Shown here piece by piece: positions 61,965-64,000 of a DNA stretch of 64,000 nt. The notes beneath the pieces are model-generated. The model saw nothing but the letters and a program-made list of their open reading frames with translations. It was not told the origin of the DNA and ran no database searches. Positions within the stretch are counted from its first letter, which is position 1, and every line of letters begins with the position of its first letter. Location of the stretch: positions 49,790 through 113,789 of the forward strand of contig NZ_JAUSCF010000026.1 of NCBI RefSeq assembly GCF_030651625.1. The letters run 5' to 3'. A program made the position numbers and the translations under genes. This DNA is from Hydrogenophaga sp. (lineage in GTDB: Bacteria; Pseudomonadota; Gammaproteobacteria; Burkholderiales; Burkholderiaceae_C).

Positions 61965-62732
61965 ATGCCTGTCTTCACCGAAGCCGACATCATGGCCTTT
62001 GTCATGCCGGTGTTCTGGCCGTTTCTGCGCATCCTGGCGGTGTTTTCCAGTGCGCCGATCTTTTCTTCACGTTCGGTTCCGATGCGCACGCGGGTGGGGT
62101 TGGCGCTGGTGGTGGCGGTGTGTGCTCAGGCGGGCTTGCCGCCGCAGCCGATGATTGCGCTGACCGACCCGATGGCTTTTCAGGTGGTGCTGCAGCAATT
62201 GGTGCTGGGCGTCTCCATTGGCCTGGCGGTGCGCATCGTGTTTGCGTCGGTGGAGCTCGCGGGTGAGCTGATTGGCTTGCAGATGGGCCTGAACTTCGCT
62301 GGCTTCTTCGATCCTTCGACCAACTCCCAGACCAGCACGGTGGGCCGCTTCTTCGGCAACATGACCATGCTGCTGTTCGTGGTGCTGGGGGGTCACCTCA
62401 TGCTGCTGCAGGTGGTGGTGGCCAGTTTCGAAACCTTCCCTGTGGGTGGCAATGCCTTTGAATCCATCAACCGCCTGCGCCTGCACGAACTCGGTTCCGT
62501 GATGTTCCGCTATGGCCTGTGGATCGCATTGCCCATGATCGGCATGCTGCTGTTCATCAACGTCGTGCTGGGCATCGTCTCACGCATTGCGCCGCAGATG
62601 AACGCCTTTGCCATCGGTTTCCCACTCACCCTTTCGGCCGGTCTGCTCGGCATCGCCTTCACCCTGCCCATGCTGGACACGCCGGTGATCGCCTTGATGC
62701 GCCTGGCCACCAGCATCTTCACGGGCGGCTGA
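61965..62732 (+). CDS. fliR: Flagellar type III export gate protein FliR
   Basis: 255 residues with about six hydrophobic segments. MAFVMPVFWPFLRILAVFSS then APIFSSRSVPMRTRVGLALV opens the protein. MGLNFAGFFDPSTNSQTSTV and the end GIAFTLPMLDTPVIALMRLA are typical. It completes the FliPQR gate and is the last flagellar gene in the window. Confidence 0.96.
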   Translation: MPVFTEADIMAFVMPVFWPFLRILAVFSSAPIFSSRSVPMRTRVGLALVVAVCAQAGLPPQPMIALTDPMAFQVVLQQLVLGVSIGLAVRIVFASVELAGELIGLQMGLNFAGFFDPSTNSQTSTVGRFFGNMTMLLFVVLGGHLMLLQVVVASFETFPVGGNAFESINRLRLHELGSVMFRYGLWIALPMIGMLLFINVVLGIVSRIAPQMNAFAIGFPLTLSAGLLGIAFTLPMLDTPVIALMRLATSIFTGG

Positions 62733-62853
62733 AGCGCTCGCCCACGCAGCCACGAAGGCGACAGGACCCTCGGGCAAACCCTGATCCGGCCTGGGACGGA
62801 CCGGCGCACCATGGCAAGCGGGAGCACCCAGTCCCACACTTAAGGAACGCCCC

Positions 62854-63195
62854 ATGGCCGCCACTGCCCACAACACTGCTGAAGCTGTCGACCCCAGGTC
62901 GTTCACAAGCTTTGCCGATTTCTACCCCTTCTACCTGAAGGAACACAGCAACCGCACCTGCCGGCGCCTGCACTTCCTGGGCAGCAGTCTGGCGCTGCTC
63001 TGCCTGGGCGCCGCCCTGTTCACCGCCAACGCATGGTGGTTGCTGGTGGGGATGGTGTGCGGCTATGGTTTTGCCTGGCTGGGGCACTTCGGCTTCGAGC
63101 ACAACCGACCGGCTTCCTTCAAGCGCCCGCTCTACAGTTTTCTCGGCGACTGGGCGATGTACCGCGACATCTGGGCGGGGAAGATCGCCTTCTGA
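62854..63195 (+). CDS. DUF962 (Mpo1-like) membrane protein
   Basis: 113 residues. FADFYPFYLKEHSNRTCRRL carries the conserved HxxxxxRxxHxxG-like motif (here EHSNRTCRRLHFLG), and GHFGFEHNRPASFKRPLYSF the second His motif. Two or three membrane segments lie between. Relatives of yeast Mpo1 are iron-dependent dioxygenases acting on 2-hydroxy fatty acids; the bacterial substrate is unknown. Confidence 0.85.
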   Translation: MAATAHNTAEAVDPRSFTSFADFYPFYLKEHSNRTCRRLHFLGSSLALLCLGAALFTANAWWLLVGMVCGYGFAWLGHFGFEHNRPASFKRPLYSFLGDWAMYRDIWAGKIAF

Positions 63196-63207
63196 ATACA
63201 GGGGAGC

Positions 63208-63660
63208 TCACTCCCACTTGAGGTCGTAGAGCTTCCAGTCGTCGTCCACCAGGCGCCACTCCATGCGCACACTGTAGGGCGTTGCACGTTCGGGTATCAA
63301 ACCCTGGGCACCGGTCACCAGCACCTGTGCCTCGGTGTAGCCCGTCAGCGAAGAAGCGGGGTCGATACGGGTCTGGTGACCCACGGCAAACACCTTGATG
63401 TTGGCGTAACGGTAGAAGATGCCCATCATCGTCCTGCGCGCCCGGTCGGCGTCCAGATCGCCCTGCATGCGGAACCTCGCATCCACGAGTTCCATCACCG
63501 CCCCTGCGTCCCGGGCTTCGATGTTTTTCTGAAGCTGGCGCACCGTGGCCTCAAGCCGGGCCTGCGGATCGTCCTTGCTGCAGGCGCCCAGCAGCAGGCC
63601 CATCAACATGAGCAAGGGAACGAGTCCACGCGCCACCCCCACCGACTTGTTCAGAAACAA
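63208..63660 (-). CDS. Small lipoprotein, NTF2-like fold suspected
   Basis: 150 residues from a TTG at 63660 that has AGGAGG 6 nt upstream; this gives a 25-residue signal ending in the lipobox LLGAC. An ATG at 63708 would add 16 residues before a poorer signal. The mature part has RLEATVRQLQKNIEARDAGA then VMELVDARFRMQGDLDADRA and ends RMEWRLVDDDWKLYDLKWE, the beta-sheet pattern of NTF2-like proteins. Function unknown; convergent with the DUF962 gene. Confidence 0.7.
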   Translation of the reverse strand: MFLNKSVGVARGLVPLLMLMGLLLGACSKDDPQARLEATVRQLQKNIEARDAGAVMELVDARFRMQGDLDADRARRTMMGIFYRYANIKVFAVGHQTRIDPASSLTGYTEAQVLVTGAQGLIPERATPYSVRMEWRLVDDDWKLYDLKWE

Positions 63661-63831
63661 CCTGGACCTCCTGTGCTGAAAAGCTGCCAACTGTAATCGC
63701 CCGCTCACATGCCGTCACGGGGACCACAAAGGTTGCATAGGGTATTCCCATGGGTATTCCTACCGTCTAGGCAGGCGGTGAAACAGCGACTATCTTTCGG
63801 CTGCGCTGTGGCCCCCACGCCATTCAAGGCG

Positions 63832-64000
63832 CTAGGAGCCTGCGCGGCAGAAGGCATCGAAGCGAAACGCGTGGGAAAAGAGCCCAATTCGGCGCCGATT
63901 TTGAGGACTGTGGCCGTAGCCACAGCCGGAAAAACGGGGGCGAAGTGGGACTTTTCTCCATGCGTTGCAGCCGATGTCGTTCTGCCGCGCAGGCTCCTAG
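63832..64000. mobile_element. MITE-like element with perfect 21-bp terminal inverted repeats
   Basis: 169 bp with ends at 63832-63852 (CTAGGAGCCTGCGCGGCAGA plus one A) and the exact reverse complement at 63980-64000. The interior has no long frame and contains a GTGGC-CGTAG-CCAC stem near 63910-63923. The window stops at the last base of the right end, so target duplications cannot be judged there. It may be a MITE or the trimmed ends of a larger insertion sequence. Confidence 0.65.

Noticed and set aside
1..64000. tRNA or rRNA genes
   Set aside because: No cloverleaf with a TTCGA-type arm or rRNA core sequence was recognised on either strand.

Overview
The window reads as a high-GC betaproteobacterial chromosome, most likely from the family Comamonadaceae (order Burkholderiales; Hydrogenophaga, Acidovorax and relatives). 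This rests on the gspN-D-E-F order at the left end, on flhDC as flagellar master regulator beside motAB and cheYZ, on fliA next to flhG-flhF-flhA-flhB, and on the protein sequences. The genus is inferred, not proven. Almost the whole window is one flagellar gene region.

Layout. (1) 1-5611: the end of a type II secretion operon (gspN partial, gspD, gspE, gspF). (2) 5892-11145: a cytosolic 5'-nucleotidase, an SbmA/YddA-type ABC transporter, queC and an HDOD protein. (3) 11177-22588, minus strand: flgL, flgK, flgJ, flgI, flgH, flgG, flgF, flgE, flgD, flgC, flgB (rod, hook, rings and junction), with flgA, flgM and flgN divergent on the plus strand (22921-24582). (4) 24798-33224: accessory DNA with a TspO protein, a P-loop kinase-like protein, a patatin phospholipase, a VIT1-type protein, a DAPG-hydrolase-like protein, an extradiol dioxygenase, an NTF2-like protein, two 5'-truncated gene remnants and a hybrid histidine kinase. 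(5) 33368-39713, minus: fliA, flhG-like, flhF, flhA, flhB. (6) 40519-44614, minus: cheZ, cheY, motB, motA, flhC, flhD, bracketed by two copies of a ~600-bp repeat. (7) 45730-49364, plus: fliC, fliD, fliS, fliT. (8) fliE (minus), then 50144-62732, plus: fliF, G, H, I, J, K, L, M, N, O, P, Q, R. (9) 62854-64000: a DUF962 protein, a small lipoprotein and a 169-bp element with perfect 21-bp terminal inverted repeats.

How it works together. FlhDC would switch on the basal-body and export genes. FliA (sigma-28) and its inhibitor FlgM would gate late genes. Sigma-28-like promoters are visible before fliC and flgM. MotA/MotB drive rotation and CheY/CheZ control switching. CheA, CheW and receptors are not in this window.

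The most interesting feature is not a gene. About 25 copies of a compact three-hairpin element of roughly 80-130 bp fill the gaps between genes. The elements follow the direction of local transcription, and all but one lie downstream of a gene on the same strand. Their stems change sequence from copy to copy while keeping base pairing (compensatory changes in the outer, middle and inner stem), which points to selection on structure. I do not recognise this as a named family. Two other repeat families are present: the ~600-bp long inverted-repeat element that brackets the che/mot/flhDC block, and the terminal element at the right edge, whose end sequence recurs as half-sites at 25.4 and 30.3 kb.
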